Notes: generated from the sequence alone by a model not told the origin. A stretch of 64,000 nt of DNA from Xanthostigma xanthostigma (GCA_963575645.1 OY754464.1:71894948-71958947); one strand, 5' to 3'; shown: positions 1-11,750, counted from the first letter of the stretch. Made by a program: numbers and translations.

Positions 1-176
1 AGTATATTACAGAAATGGGTGAATGATAAACGCATGTATCATTGATTATATGAACAGGCTTTGATTCTGGTTTACAAATAAATAACATGCAAAAGTGCAA
101 ATGATTTCGTAAGATAAAAAAATCACGTGCATTACTTGAATTTTGAAAAAAAAAATAATTTTTGTAATTATTTTAG

Positions 177-1173
177 GCGCAACGACCCATTCAAAAAGAA
201 AGGAAAGAGTCCACGTAAAACTACTCCCCGTAAAAGGACGCCATCTAAATTACTAAAAGGAAAAAGTCCCCGAAAAAAGGTCAAAACACCGACTTCGTCG
301 AAAAAGAAAGCGATGCGGAGACCGATGTTGTCAGCCAATGACCTAAAGTGTTCGAATTCAAAAAGAGCTCTGTTTCAAAGTCCCGATAAAATCGTGTCGA
401 CAGCCCAAGTTTCGAAAACTCCAATAAAAACTAAACGTGCTTTGATTTTCTCGCCAGCTAAGTTACGAAAGAATTTAGGATCTAATAATGAATGTGAAAA
501 TAGAAAGCGAAAAAGACAAAATTCTGAAGAGGAATGCTCGCCGCAAAGAGACAAGTTTCTGAGAAGTTTTTCTAGCGGAGATGTACAACCGACTGATTCG
601 AAAGGATCCGTTTTAAATAGACGATACAGTGAACTAGTGCCGGGTACAACTAATAAAGTCGATCTCAGTGATATCAATAAGAAAAAATTATTGTGGGCAG
701 TGGCCGAAGCATTACGTAGTCAAAATATTAGTATGAGCCACCCGAATTTTAAACAGTACGCCACTGTATTGGCGCGCGTGTGTCGTAAACTTATGCCGGA
801 TTTATCCAACAGCGGATCGTCGCGAGGACTCGGGAGCACGAGTGAAAGATTGGCTCGAGTAACGAGACAACATGTGTACGCGGTCGTCAAAGGAAAAACT
901 GCCGAAGAAATACTAAGTGGAGAAAATGTACAACAGAATTTAAAAATCAGTGAGACTAGCTGTGAAAAACCATTACCTGAAATTTTGTCAAAGATTAGTT
1001 TATGTGAAACGTTTGCGGAAAATAATCGTTCGAAATCTATTCTTAAGGATAGGAATATCGACACACAAAAAAGCTGCGATGATACGAAAGCGTCACAAAC
1101 TAATACAACTGTGGTTAATAAAGCTGACAAAATTAAAAGAAAAATCATATTTGATAGCAAAGAATCTAACTAA
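177..1173 (+). CDS. Basic nuclear protein, C-terminal exon (possible MTBP/Treslin-type replication factor)
   Basis: This is the last exon of a gene whose 5' part lies left of the window. A pyrimidine-rich stretch ending in AG at 175-176 is the likely acceptor, so the in-frame ATG at 127 is probably intronic. The stop is TAA at 1171-1173, giving about 332 residues. The first third is rich in Lys/Arg with many S/TP sites (KSPRK, TPRKRTPSK, SPAKL), as in chromatin-bound CDK substrates. Near residues 172-225 is a helical block (LLWAVAEALR, then SHPNFKQY and RKLMPDL), followed by SRGL and a second helix. The HP-aromatic / DL / SRGL order recalls the C-terminal region of MTBP, the Treslin partner in origin firing; this is a weak, unaided resemblance. 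It could instead be an unrelated insect nuclear protein. That the exon is coding is much surer than the family. Confidence 0.62.
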
Positions 1174-1360
1174 GAAAAATTTATTTACTGCCAAAAAGTT
1201 TTGTGTACTGTTTTTTTTAGATAATGACGACTGCCAGACTTTTTCGGCGACCTGTTAGCGCCATTTGCAAGTAAGTTGTCTGTGTTTTAAATGTCATTAT
1301 TGATTATATTTTCCGCCACCTAAAGGCGCCACTAGCAGCTATCCATTCAAATGTCATAAG

Positions 1361-1732
1361 TATGGAGGGTAGAGGTAAGGAGAACCATTTTATATGGGAG
1401 TGAAACTGATAAAGTGTCCCTCTGAAAGCGTCAAATAACAGTTCAAATAGTGAACAGAATGGCGCTAGTGTAGAAAAAGTGTTTAATGTAAACTTAGCAG
1501 TTGTAAACGAAGTGAAGAAATATTTAATATTTTTGGCGACTAGAGTAGTTAATAAATTCACAGTAGATAAAACATCAATCACTTACGTATAGTCAAACAT
1601 TATTTGGTAAATATAACTTATAGAATCATTACAGAGAAATGGACACTCTTCCTATGGTGGCGCCATCTTAATTTCACTCTTTTTGACGGACACTTCATAC
1701 ACGGAAATTGTTCTTACCCTCTACCCTCCATA
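1361..1732. mobile_element. hAT-type MITE with 8-bp TSD GTCATAAG
   Basis: Terminal inverted repeats TATGGAGGGTAGAGGTAAG (left) and CTCTACCCTCCATA (right) are flanked by exact copies of GTCATAAG at 1353-1360 and 1733-1740. The 372-bp interior is non-coding. An 8-bp duplication is typical of hAT-superfamily insertions. The element starts 187 bp after the stop of the upstream gene and holds the first AATAAA (1551-1556) downstream of it. Confidence 0.85.
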
Positions 1733-1944
1733 GTCATAAGGGGATTTCCATTAAATATGTGAAGTGTTTTCTTTCAAATTTGCCCCCTCCTCCTTCCGGT
1801 TAGATTTGATAACATGTAGTGGGATTCATTTCCCCTCGAGAGATTTACCCTATAATTTGCAAATCATAAAATGTATTTAATGCGTTCATATATTTTTTGC
1901 TTCATACCACTAAATACCCAAGCGATAATACTCATATCGTCTAT

Positions 1945-2262
1945 GTATAATACGCGCCACAAATCTTAGGGCTCGGAAGTTAGATGTGAATGCGGGCTTG
2001 CAGTCTGTTGAAAAACTACAAACTCGCAACTCAACAAAACTAAAATAATGATAACAACTTGACAACAGCGTACTCGACTGTACTTTAAAGTAGGAAAGTG
2101 ACAAAGGCAACGAGCGATCACGTCCAATCACCGACGAGCGCACGTTCCGTGCAGGTAGCTGGGAGGTGGTGGGAGTCTCAACGGCTCTAAAATGTGCCTT
2201 TGCGACGCTGGTTGTGACTAACTTCCGAACCTTTTAGATCCGTGGCGCGTATTGTACTACAT
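1945..2262. mobile_element. Short inverted-repeat element (MITE-like)
   Basis: The ends are inverted copies: ATACGCGCCAC with GGCTCGGAAGTTAG on the left, and CTAACTTCCGAACC with GTGGCGCGTAT on the right, about 318 bp in all. No coding capacity and no clear target duplication. The superfamily is undetermined. Confidence 0.6.
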
Positions 2263-2317
2263 TTTTTGTGTAAATAAGAGGGGGGAAATGATACAAAATG
2301 TTATGTTATTATGAAGT

Positions 2318-2481
2318 TTGTTCCAAGCAGCAGCGAACGGTTACAGAACCGTACACAGTCTTGTCACTGCGCAAGACTGTCTTGAGCAGTATCGATTTTT
2401 GAACTAGTGGGTAAGACAGTCTTGCGTAGTAACAAGACTGTACGGTTCTGTAACCGTTTATGGCTGCTTAGAACAAACCTG
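2318..2481. mobile_element. Foldback MITE, family A (intact short copy)
   Basis: A nearly complete palindrome: GTTTGTTCCAAGCAGC to GCTGCTTAGAACAAAC, with matching internal arms (CACAGTCTTG / CAAGACTGTAC). The same termini and core occur at 42383-43299, where the copy is interrupted by another element. Confidence 0.7.
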
Positions 2482-2507
2482 TATTTGCTCTGAAGTTGAA
2501 ATTGTCA

Positions 2508-2523
2508 CCCCCCCCCCCCCCCC
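2508..2523 (+). repeat. Poly-C tract
   Basis: An uninterrupted run of C in intergenic DNA. It is a mononucleotide microsatellite with no evident function, and its length may be uncertain because of sequencing error. Confidence 0.8.
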
Positions 2524-2738
2524 CATGAGATTTGGTGAGATTTTGTCGGACCCCCTCCCCATTTTTTGAGCCCACGTAATAAATGGACGTCCCCAAAATG
2601 TATATTTTTTAATATTTTAATTAAGCCAAAATATGAATTAGATACACTTCTAATTCTTGAAAAATGAATTAATACAGTAGAACAGTAGACTGTCTGAGTA
2701 TGCGTCGTAAACGCTGCGGTATTAAATGCCCTTTCTAA

Positions 2739-3188
2739 AGGCCGCTACACACGAGGCTGATTTTCCCGCTGCTGGGACTTGTGCTGGCTGGCGCACTGAC
2801 TACGAGGATGGAAATGACATCACTGCGGGCTAGCGTGCGTGATCACAAGATGGATTTCAAAATTGGAACCGAGGCTATTTTTCGTGCTTGTTTGTTTGTT
2901 TTGAGCAAGAACCAATCAAGAAACAGTATCTTGTCACGCGTGCGACATGGACAAACGCCCACAAACAAACATGGCGTCATAGTGTGTGTTCTGTTCAGAG
3001 ACAATAAACGTTAACTTTTGTTAGCATTCGAACTGTCACTGCGCGCGCATCAAGCTCATCTACAAAGCCAGCTTCAATAAATGCATCGTGTGAAGTGAAC
3101 ACAAAAGCCGCCGCCCCATCACGCTTGAAACCCAGCAGCCAAATGTAGCGAGGAATCTAACGGCAAACCAGCCTCGTGCGCACGGCCT
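2739..3188 (+). mobile_element. PIF/Harbinger-type MITE, TAA TSD, copy 1
   Basis: The ends AGGCCGCTACACACGAGG and CCTCGTGCGCACGGCCT are inverted repeats flanked by TAA at 2736-2738 and 3189-3191. The interior matches the element at 54150-54578 in opposite orientation (shared blocks GAAATGACATCACTGCGGGC, GAGCAAGAACCAATCA, AACATGGCGTCAT). The 3-bp TAA duplication is the classic Harbinger target. The 77-residue open frame inside is not recognisable as transposase. Confidence 0.82.
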
Positions 3189-3659
3189 TAAACTTCATTC
3201 TCGTTAAAAATATACGTACACTTTCAGATTATCTAACCTTTCACTGCCAGGTTGTAAAAAAAATGGTTAGCGTATGCATAATGTCCAAAGTGTAATTACT
3301 TGTGAACTGTCAAATACTGTTTTGGAATGCAATAAGACAAATTTAAATTTACAAAAAATGCAATATCTAAATTTAAAGTTCGTTGGAAGATTCTATCTTC
3401 TTTGGTTGGAAGCAAGAATAATGAGGTTATGTTTTGCCTGCTCTAAAATGATTGATCTCGAAAACAAATATTTCAAATATAGTTCCAGATGCAGCTGTTA
3501 TTTCTTTTTGAAAAACCACCTACTTTTGTTTTTTATAAGAAACCAGTTCTTTATGGTTAAGGGAACATTGATTTGTATAAAAAAATATGTGCAAACTATT
3601 GATAATAAAATAAAATTTATGATTTTAAATCTGTTTTATATTTTATTCCTTTATTATAC

Positions 3660-4258
3660 ACTAGCGGTCCCGCCCGGTTTCACCCGGGTGCAAAAGAACG
3701 AATGGGGAAGGAAGGGACATGAGTACACACATTCATCTTAGTTTACCGAAATGAATGTTCAAATTTCATGATGATCGAAGTTACCGTTCAAAAGTTTTCG
3801 TCAATAAAGAGCAGTATTTAAACGTTTTTTAACTAATAATTTTTTTTAAATGAATTAAATAAAATTAAATGTACCTAAGCCTTAGAAGAAAGCAATGTAA
3901 AAAATTAAAAAAAAAATAAACATTTTTTCACCCAACGTGAGGCTCGAACCCACGACCCTGATATTGACAGTTGTATGCGCTACCAATTGATCTACCTGAG
4001 GTTGTGTTCTTTCATCACTAATATGAGTATATCTAGTTAGTGCATTTCACATGAATAAAAGCTTATTTTTGAGATACTTTTTGCAACATGTTTCATTAAA
4101 GCTCCGCTCCTAATGGTCGTAGCGTAATATTATATAGCCTTCCTCGGTAAAAGGGCTATCAAACAAAAAAAATTTATTCAATTTGAACCAGTAGTTCCTG
4201 AGATTAGCACGTTCAAACAAACAAATAAACTCTTCAGCTTTATATATTAGTATAGATT
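3660..4258 (+). mobile_element. SINE/LINE-3'-type retroposon containing a tRNA-derived segment
   Basis: It starts CTAGCGGTCCCGCCCGG, contains AATTTCATGATGATCGAAG, and ends in the tail CAGCTTTATATATTAGTA followed by TAGAT, a layout common to insect short retroposons. A tRNA-like block lies at 3929-4008 on the minus strand. No open reading frame belongs to it. A second, diverged member of this kind is at 21466-22262. Confidence 0.6.
3929..4008 (-). other. tRNA-derived sequence (degenerate, probably a SINE head or pseudogene)
   Basis: The minus strand has A-box-like CAATTGGTAGCGC and B-box-like GGGTTCGAGCC with a pairable T-arm (GTGGG/CTCAC). The anticodon position reads GTC. The acceptor and anticodon stems do not pair properly, so it is not called as a working tRNA gene. 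It lies inside the retroposon at 3660-4258, which suggests a SINE pol III head. Confidence 0.5.
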
Positions 4259-5532
4259 TGTCTGGTAAATATTGACTGAAATAAAAACAAAAAATATATT
4301 ATAAGTAATTTTTTTATTGAGGACTTACTTAATCACTACTACATAAATATATTTAGATATTGGAATGAATAGAACAAAATCTTTATAATTTACATTTATT
4401 TGGTTAGACATCGTTTACAAAATAAAATAATAAATAAAAATAAAAGTATTGCAAAACAATGCAAATAGATTCCGCAGTTAGTTTGTCATTTGTTTTCTCA
4501 AGTCTTCAACTAACAATTTTTATCTATTTACCTGTACTACACGTTTGTTTTAACGGTATGCTTGTTTATTTTTTTTTAATTTTACTGAAAGAATTGAAAG
4601 GTAATGAAGTGAAATGCTTAAGAACAGCCAAAACTGTTACCACGGAGGATAGAGACAAAGGAGACTGTAATACGAAGCGCTTGTCCCGTAAACCAATAAC
4701 GATATGGGTTGGTAAAATCTTCATATTATGTTATATGGAGGAATCAGCATCACAAAAAAAGTTAGATTTGTTGAAATTAAAACTGAAATTCGATATCTAA
4801 CCTCAATTTTTTTTAATTTGAAAGTTTGCTAAACCAATTTAAACTATTATAATTTAAACTGTACGAAATTTCCCAGTTAAAGGTAGTTTCTCTTGGAAAT
4901 TTGAATATTTTATAGAAAACAGTCATCTAACTATTATTGTAAATTTGCAAATTCTGCGAGCTTAATCTGTTTCGTTTCGGGTTTTTTATAAACCCAGCTG
5001 TAGAAACTAGCTATTCCAAATTCATATGATTACCTTTAGCAGCTGTAGTTGCACAAACACGTCTGTTGAGTATAATCGTAAAAAAATTCGACGTTCAACT
5101 AGTTCAAATTACATTAAGTTAATACATTGATAAGGTAGATTTCTTCCAGAAAGTTCAGATAGCATAAGTATGCTTACTGACGTTGAGTACAATATTACAC
5201 ACACTACGATGCGCGAACTTTTGTTTAATCAAGATTTCTACAGGTGTAGATTATTCCAGGTCATATCGAGTTGATTCGGTTTGCGTCTTAAGTGTATTCA
5301 ATAGGTCATATGCATGAGACTCCAAAATTGGTTTAAATTTTTATTTCAAAATATATTTTAGTTCCTGATCATATCGTAATGGTTATTTTATTAATCTAAT
5401 CACTGAAAAAAATACAAATAATAAAAAAGAAATGTAGAAAATACGCGCTATTTTCGAATTTTCAAAACGCAGCGTGACGTCAGAGTATATATCGACAACA
5501 GTTTCCATGACGACTGTGTCGTCTCACAGTAA

Positions 5533-6396
5533 AGGCCCCCACAGACGTTCTTTTTTGGCAGTTTAAGCGCACGGGTAAAACATGGGTAAAAGGGTCGGTG
5601 TGTGGCCAAAAACCGTCCTTCTTACCGGCGTTCAAAAATATCTGCTGCTGCTTGATTTAAACCGTCCGTTTTCAAACGTTCAAGTCGGCCCGTGTGTGTG
5701 ACGACGCAGTTAAAAAGGACGGGTTTTGTTCGACTCTGTAATCGCAAGTGATTTTAATTTGAATAATTTTGTGTTAATAGAAATTTTGTTGTTGTTTTCA
5801 CAATGATAGACATAAGGAGTTATAACAAACAATTTATAATTGAAATAAATAAAACTATCGACCATTTTTTTCAGACTATATTGACAAAAAATTATAAAAA
5901 TAATTCAATATCTCAAAAAAATATAAAAATGAATTAGTATCTATTTATTTTACAATAGAATTAAGACTGAATTTTTTATTTATTTATTTATTTTATTATT
6001 TGAAGTTCTATTCAGACGTTAATCTAAGATTTGAATTTATAATTGAGTTCATAGAATTGATAGAAGACATGATAATAAAATTACAAGAATTAGATAATTT
6101 CGCAACGAAAGAATCTGTTAACAAGAAAATCGACTCTCTATGTGGTTGCTTCCGAAAGGAGTAAAAAAAAGCAATGCAATCAAAGAAATCTGGTTCGGGG
6201 ACTGATGAGCCACTGCGGCTGCAACTGCTAACGTTGTAGTAGGATCCATCAAAGCAGAGCAGATGATGCCGCGACTTCAGAAAAACTGAACGAAACAACG
6301 CCTAGTGTGTGGATATGGTCGTTGTTCGTGTTTACCTGTACATTTTCACGCGTGCGGTTAAAACTGCCAAAAAAAGAATGACGTCTGTGGCTATCT
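5533..6396 (+). mobile_element. PIF/Harbinger derivative with TAA TSD and a MADF-like remnant
   Basis: The termini AGGCCCCCACAGACGTTC and GACGTCTGTGGCTATCT are inverted repeats with TAA at 5530-5532 and 6397-6399. An AACTGCCAAAAAAAG-type subterminal block is also inverted. A family-B repeat is nested at about 5841-6033. On the + strand at about 6085-6235 a broken reading frame gives ESVNKKIDSLCGCFRKE, then after a one-base shift KAMQSKKSGSGTDEP, the layout of the MADF/Myb-SANT-like protein that autonomous Harbinger elements encode beside the transposase. Confidence 0.72.
5841..6033. repeat. Family-B repeat (Penelope/retrozyme-like) fragment
   Basis: It carries AAATAAATAAAACTATCGAC, TTTTTTTCAGACTATATTG and the end block TTCTATTCAGACGTTAATC, shared with copies at 7984-8153, 49173-49985 and 63505-63605 and a fragment near 33320. 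It is nested within the Harbinger derivative. Confidence 0.65.
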
Positions 6397-6934
6397 TAAG
6401 ATTACGTCAGTATTTAGAGAAAACAACAAATAAACTTCATTTAGAACATTGACAATTTGACATCAAGGTTGACATGCATCATATATCATGACGTCACATA
6501 AGCCCGCCAACATGGCCGATTATTTAAACTGTCTATTTTTAAATGTGAAATTTAAGATTCTTTTCTTATGATAATAATATTACATTTTTAAATGATTATC
6601 AATTTTTTCCCGTATTATGGTTGACTAAATAATGTATTAAACATATAAAAAAATACATGCATATGACCTATTCCAGCAAGCATATTAAATAGTGAACTGG
6701 TGGGTTATTTCTTCAAAAGTATAAGCGACACTATCTGAAATTCCTGGCTGGAAACCATGCTAGGAAAAAGTCCTTGAATTTAGATGAAACAAAACATGGA
6801 AAGAAAAAATAAGAAATATAATTTTTTAAATAGTAAATTCCGTACAATTCAATACACGGTATCCAAAAGTTTTTGCTATCGTAAATAAACAGGACTATTT
6901 TACTGTTTAAAATTGAAAAAATATTTTTATACAT

Positions 6935-9900
6935 TTATATATTAGGTGTTTCGGTACACATCGTATTTTGATAAAACAGATCAGTCGTAATAGCACTTAA
7001 AAATAAAGGGATAGATTTTTGATGTCGGAGATGCAAATTAATTAATTGTTCCAAACCTGCCGAAAAGCGCGTTTCAAGCAGATTCAGCTGCCCCTCGTCA
7101 TTCAATTGAAACGATAAATAATCATCGGGGGATTCGGCATACATGCTTAACAATTTATAATTGTTTTGCGAGACTCTGTCAATTTTATAGCCCAACAGCA
7201 TGTGGCATACGTCACGATATTCTTGTGACACAGTTCGAAAATTATCTTTAAGACGCTGAATTGTCGATTCGCAAGACTTAACTTTCTCTTGTAAATTTCT
7301 TACTTCTTGGGAACTGCTTCCCATTAAAGACGATTCCGACATTTTACTGACCTCATTACCTTCTTCAAGGTTTTTTATTTTGCGTTTAAGTTTTTCAACT
7401 TCATTTTGAAGTCTGGTAACTTCGTCCTCGTGTTTCTTCTGACTTTCAGCCAGCGGATTTAACGAAAAATGCAAAACTTTGCCCTCTTTCGGTGACGACT
7501 GTGTCATAATTTTCTCTAATTCTGTTTCCAACTCATCGCGTCTTTTCAAAAGTTGAGCTTTTTCTGATTGTAACGTATCGACTTCTTTCTGTAAACGCTT
7601 TATTTGTTCCATTCGAACAGGCGCTGCATTCGCCATATTTGGATTGGCAGCTTCCAAATCGCTTTCGAGTTTTGTTATAAGTTCCCTGTAACCGTCGACA
7701 ACTCGCTCGAGACTTTCTATTCTTTCTTTCAACATATCGTTACCCGACGGATGATTAGAATCCGTAGTGTCTACGGTCATCGTCAATTCTTTTTCGTACA
7801 TGTCTAGTTGACTGCGGTAACTGTCTCTCTCGCGACTAAGCAACAAAAGCTTCTTTTGCAATCGACTTATTAATTGTTCTTTTTCTTTGCGTCGAGTCTG
7901 AACCTCAGTGAACTGTTTATTAAGTTTCTCAAACTCTTGTTTCACAGTAGCAACTTCCTGAAAAATGAAAAAAATAAAAATTTAAATCTTTGATTAACGT
8001 CTGATTAGAACTCTTCAATAAATAAAATTATCGACCAATTTTTCAGACAATATAGTAACAAAAAAATCCGGATTGAAACGTTAACATATTAATTATAATT
8101 TTTTTATAATATATCGTCTGAAAAATTGGTCGATAATTTTATTTATTAAATAAAAATTTATATAACGTTGACACGCGACATCCATTGATCTGGAAAAAAT
8201 TATTCAGATGCGCAGGTTGCCACTTTTAGAATATTTTTTTAGTCAATTTTCATTACGGCTTCCGATTATTTTTATAAATTGTTCAGATCGAAGTGAAACA
8301 TCGAAATTTTATGGTCCACCCACGAAATCCCGTCATATTAGTTTATGCGACAGATATCGGTCCACCGCTATGCTCGAGCTGGTTTTCCTGGTTATGACTT
8401 CGTGGGTCCACCATCCAAATAACACTAATGGCTAAGAGCTGGCTACGGAGAAAATGGGTGACTCGGTGCAGAGCTGAAAATTTGCAGAATAATAGGAGAT
8501 AGTATAAGTAAGTAGGGAAAAAATTGCCAGAAGGCTAGGCGGAAGATAAAGAGCCGCCAGAAGGCGCTAATGTTGCGAAAAATCAGTGCACTTCTGGCAA
8601 TTTCTATACTTATTCTGTAATTCAAAACTAGATTATTTATTATATATATTATACATTATATAGTTATAAGCACATACTGAAAATTCAAACATGATATACC
8701 TAATAATTACATTCGACAAATATTCAAAATTAGTAATGACATTTTGATAGAAATAAAATTAAATAAATTAATAAAAATACGTTGTTATAACAACGTAATT
8801 TTATTAATGAAAATATATGATGATTAATTTTATTCTATCAAAATGTCATTACTAATTTTGAATATTTGTCGAATGTAATTATTAGGTATATCATGTTTGA
8901 ATTTTCAGTATGTGCTTATAACTATATAATGTATAATATATATAATAAATAATCTAGTTTTGAATTACAGAATAAGTATAGAAATTGCCGGAAGTGCACT
9001 GATTTTTCGCAACATTAGCGCCTTCTGGCGGCTCTTTATCTTCCGCCTAGGCTTCTGGCAATTTTTTCCCTACTTACTTATACTATCTCCTATTATTCTG
9101 CAAATTTTCAGCTCTGCACTGAGTCACCCATTTTCTCCATAGCCAGCTCTCCGTCTATAAGCAATATGCCACATAATAATAAATAGAGGCAAGTACACAT
9201 GTTGGGTTTTGTATTTAAAATCGGGCAAAACTCCAATGTCATACACTATTTTATTGACCGAATGCAGGATTTTTCACTATGTGCATGACCTTGAATAGCT
9301 ATAGGATTTACAGCGCCCATGGTGGAGAAAATCGTAAAATTTTGATGTACTTAAAATATTGACATTGAAAGTATGTGAAAACATGAAAAACGCGTTGCAG
9401 TTAAAAAGTAATCTTCTATAATTTTTCAATCAGCGTTGTGTTTCTGAATATTAATTATTAAAAATTGAAAAATAAAAATTAATACTTACCCGTCTGCAAA
9501 CTTTTAATTCTGATTCGTATTTAACTTTCTGAGACGTCAATGAAACTTCCTGTTGTTGCAAATGTTCAACGGCTTTACGAAGCTGAATCGGCAATGAAGC
9601 ATCCGATCCTGTGCATTCACAAAGATCTCTGGCTATAGCTTTCCATTCGTCCGAATAAGATTCCAACTGCTTATTTTTAATTTGAAGATCGGTTAGTTCT
9701 TTTTGAGTTGTTTTAAACGAATTTACTCTCTGTTGTAAGTCTGCAACTTGTTCCTCTAATATAAGTTTGTTGTATATTACTTCATGTAAATTTTTATTTT
9801 CTTCGCGAAGCCTATCGACTTCTTTTTCCAAATCTGGATAGGCGACCAATTTGCTTTGTTGTGTCTAATAAAAAACAAAACATTAAATTTAGAATAGGGT

Positions 9901-11750
9901 TATTGACAAAATTTCAAAAAGTATTTAAAATTAAAGAATAAAGGTATATGTACCCGTAAAAAATATTTTTTCTCATAAATATAACAGATTTGACTCATTA
10001 TTAGTTGTTTTTTATTTTGACTTTAAATTCTGCGCCAAAACGTCAATTGACCTTGATAGCCATGTTTACTGATTGCCTACGTCACAGTAGGCAATCAGTA
10101 AACACTAAGCAAGCGGGTACAACGTGACATAATATAACATTATAACCAACAAAGTGTTGCATTTAATATGATTGACAGAGTACAATGAATACACCAGAGA
10201 ACATACACTGAACAGAGATAACATAATATACACATGGCAGTCAGTGGCACACAGCTACCGGCCATGTTGACTGATTAATGACGTCACGCGCTGTGATTGG
10301 TGTTTGAAATCACGTGATTTTATTTATTTATTTTAACATTTTTAACGCACTTATTTAATAAAAATAATAATTCTAAACGATATTTTAGACCATAAACTTT
10401 CATTATAACACAGTTTTAAATTTAATTTTAATCACTGTCAATAACCCTAAAACCTCAAAACACCAGAAGCAGCTAATCTGAATCACAAACATTTAATATT
10501 ATGTAATCTATAATCCGTATTGGCAAATGACTTCATGATGAAATGTGTATTTTTGTCTGTCTATATATTATTTGTACTATCATCAGTCAAGAACAGCGGG
10601 ACCAATTCTGATGAAATTTGGTACACTATATATTAGTACACAACCTCGTAGGCTACTTTTTATCAGGCTATGCACAAGCTAATATAAGGTTCCGGTTAAC
10701 ATTAAAAAAACAGACAACAAAACGCTACAAGTGAAAATATGAATTGGTACTAGACTTAGATAACAACTTTTTTACAAACGGACAGTATTTATTATTTCTG
10801 TAAAAAATACCTTAGCTAATTCTTGCCATTCCAAATAATTTCCCCTTTCAAATTCGAGCTCTTTGATTCTTAGTAAGGCCTTTTGTAACGCCTGTTCCTT
10901 GATTTCTACATCTCTGTTTGCGGAATTGGATGACTGTAATTGTGCCTGTAGCTCCGTTACTAAACGTTTTTGTGCTTCAGCATCCTCCTGAGCTGCTTGT
11001 AGTGCGTCTTCCAATTCCATTGTTCGCTGTACTGATACTGAACTGTTTTCTTGCTCGGCCATTGACGTTTCGTGGATTTCATCTTTCATCTGATCTATTA
11101 TTTGCTGGAGTTCTTCGATTTTTTTATCCGATTTTAGTTTACTACGCTCAAATTTAGATTTAATCTAAAAACAAAAAGCATTGATTCATGAAAATAACAG
11201 TTAATATAATAAGTTCAGCTCATTCTAAAATCGGGTAGAAAAAAAAACAATTATCAACTTTTTCTCACAGATGTTAGTGTAAAGAGATTGTTGAACTTAC
11301 ATGCACCAACTCTTCTTTCAAATCAACTTCACGCTTACGAACGATATGAAGTCTTTTTTCTAAATCATTTAATAGATTTCTGTCTCTTGTATGTTGTAAC
11401 TGGAGATTTTGTTTTTCTTTCTCAAAAATTAAATCAAGCTTCTGACGCACTGCATGCAGTTCCTGAACTTCATTTTCTAGCAAAACTATACGACTACGCG
11501 CCTCTACTAAATCTGCTTTCACGCGTCTCAACTCCCACGGTGAAGAAATTACTGAATCGTCAAACATGCCACTAGTTCGTAGCCTTTTTTCAGGTGTTTC
11601 GTAGTCACCAAGAGATTTTTTTCTTTTTGCCGATTCTCCATTTCTCATCTTACAAGATTCTGATGAATGGTCGTGATTTCCCGGTGTACAAGCACCTTTC
11701 TTAAAATTATCCACTAACTGCACTAATGTATTGTTTGGGTCTTTCGACAT
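6935..11750 (-). CDS. Mad1: Mitotic arrest deficient 1 (MAD1), complete, 4 exons
   Basis: MAD1 anchors MAD2 at unattached kinetochores and templates its conversion to the inhibitory form in the spindle checkpoint. Exons on the minus strand: 11750-11301, 11164-10811, 9864-9490, 7957-6935, all joined in phase 0 with GT/AG borders, giving 733 residues (human about 718). An NLS-like RKKS/KRLR segment is near the N-terminus, followed by long coiled coil across exons 1-4. At about residues 553-563 is KVLHFSLNPLA, the MAD2-interacting motif. At about 628-630 is RLK, the Bub1-binding motif, followed by the conserved C-terminal RWD-like domain (LLGYKIDR, LLETRFS, SIPLFLSAITTDLF). The start is MSKDPNN at 11750; an in-frame ATG 27 bp upstream (11777) is less likely. 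The gene is divergent from SPS1. Introns 2 and 3 hold mobile elements. Confidence 0.95.
7984..8153. repeat. Family-B foldback repeat, short copy
   Basis: Inverted arms AATAAATAAAATTATCGACC ... GGTCGATAATTTTATTTATT flank a core with CCGGATTGAAACGTTA. This resembles a decayed form of the CCGGATCGAAACGTC block at 49850-49867. It lies in MAD1 intron 3. Confidence 0.65.
8435..9150. mobile_element. Long near-perfect palindromic foldback element (about 330-bp arms)
   Basis: The arms 8435-8757 and 8828-9150 are inverted copies with only a few differences (for example CTACGGAG against the complement of CTCCATAG). A small internal palindrome TACGTTGTTATAACAACGTA is centred near 8790. It is non-coding; the identical short open frames on opposite strands are the same sequence read twice. 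It sits in MAD1 intron 3. The ends AGAGCTGGCT/AGCCAGCTCT show no sure target duplication. Confidence 0.8.
9897..10447. mobile_element. MITE with TA target duplication in MAD1 intron 2
   Basis: The ends GGGTTATTGACA and TGTCAATAACCC are inverted repeats flanked by TA at 9895-9896 and 10448-10449. Inside is a short hairpin (GATTGCCTACGTCAC / AGTAGGCAATC). No open frame. The TA target suggests Tc1/mariner type. Confidence 0.68.

Noticed and set aside
720-1160. 146-residue minus-strand open frame
   Set aside because: Opposite the coding exon 177-1173. It is hydrophobic and low in charged residues, as antisense reads of Lys-rich exons usually are.
3274-3741. 155-residue + strand open frame
   Set aside because: Low-complexity Phe/Tyr/Leu-rich read of AT-rich DNA that runs into a retroposon. 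No domain or codon constraint visible.
3929-4008. Functional tRNA gene
   Set aside because: Internal promoter boxes are present, but the acceptor and anticodon stems fail to pair.
4459-4800. 113-residue + strand open frame with a hydrophobic start
   Set aside because: Looks like a signal-peptide protein at first, but the composition follows the local AT bias, with no cysteine pattern, no splice context and no family resemblance.
8443-9142. Two 60-residue open frames with the same protein on opposite strands
   Set aside because: They are the two arms of one palindrome; the sequence is a foldback element, not a duplicated gene.
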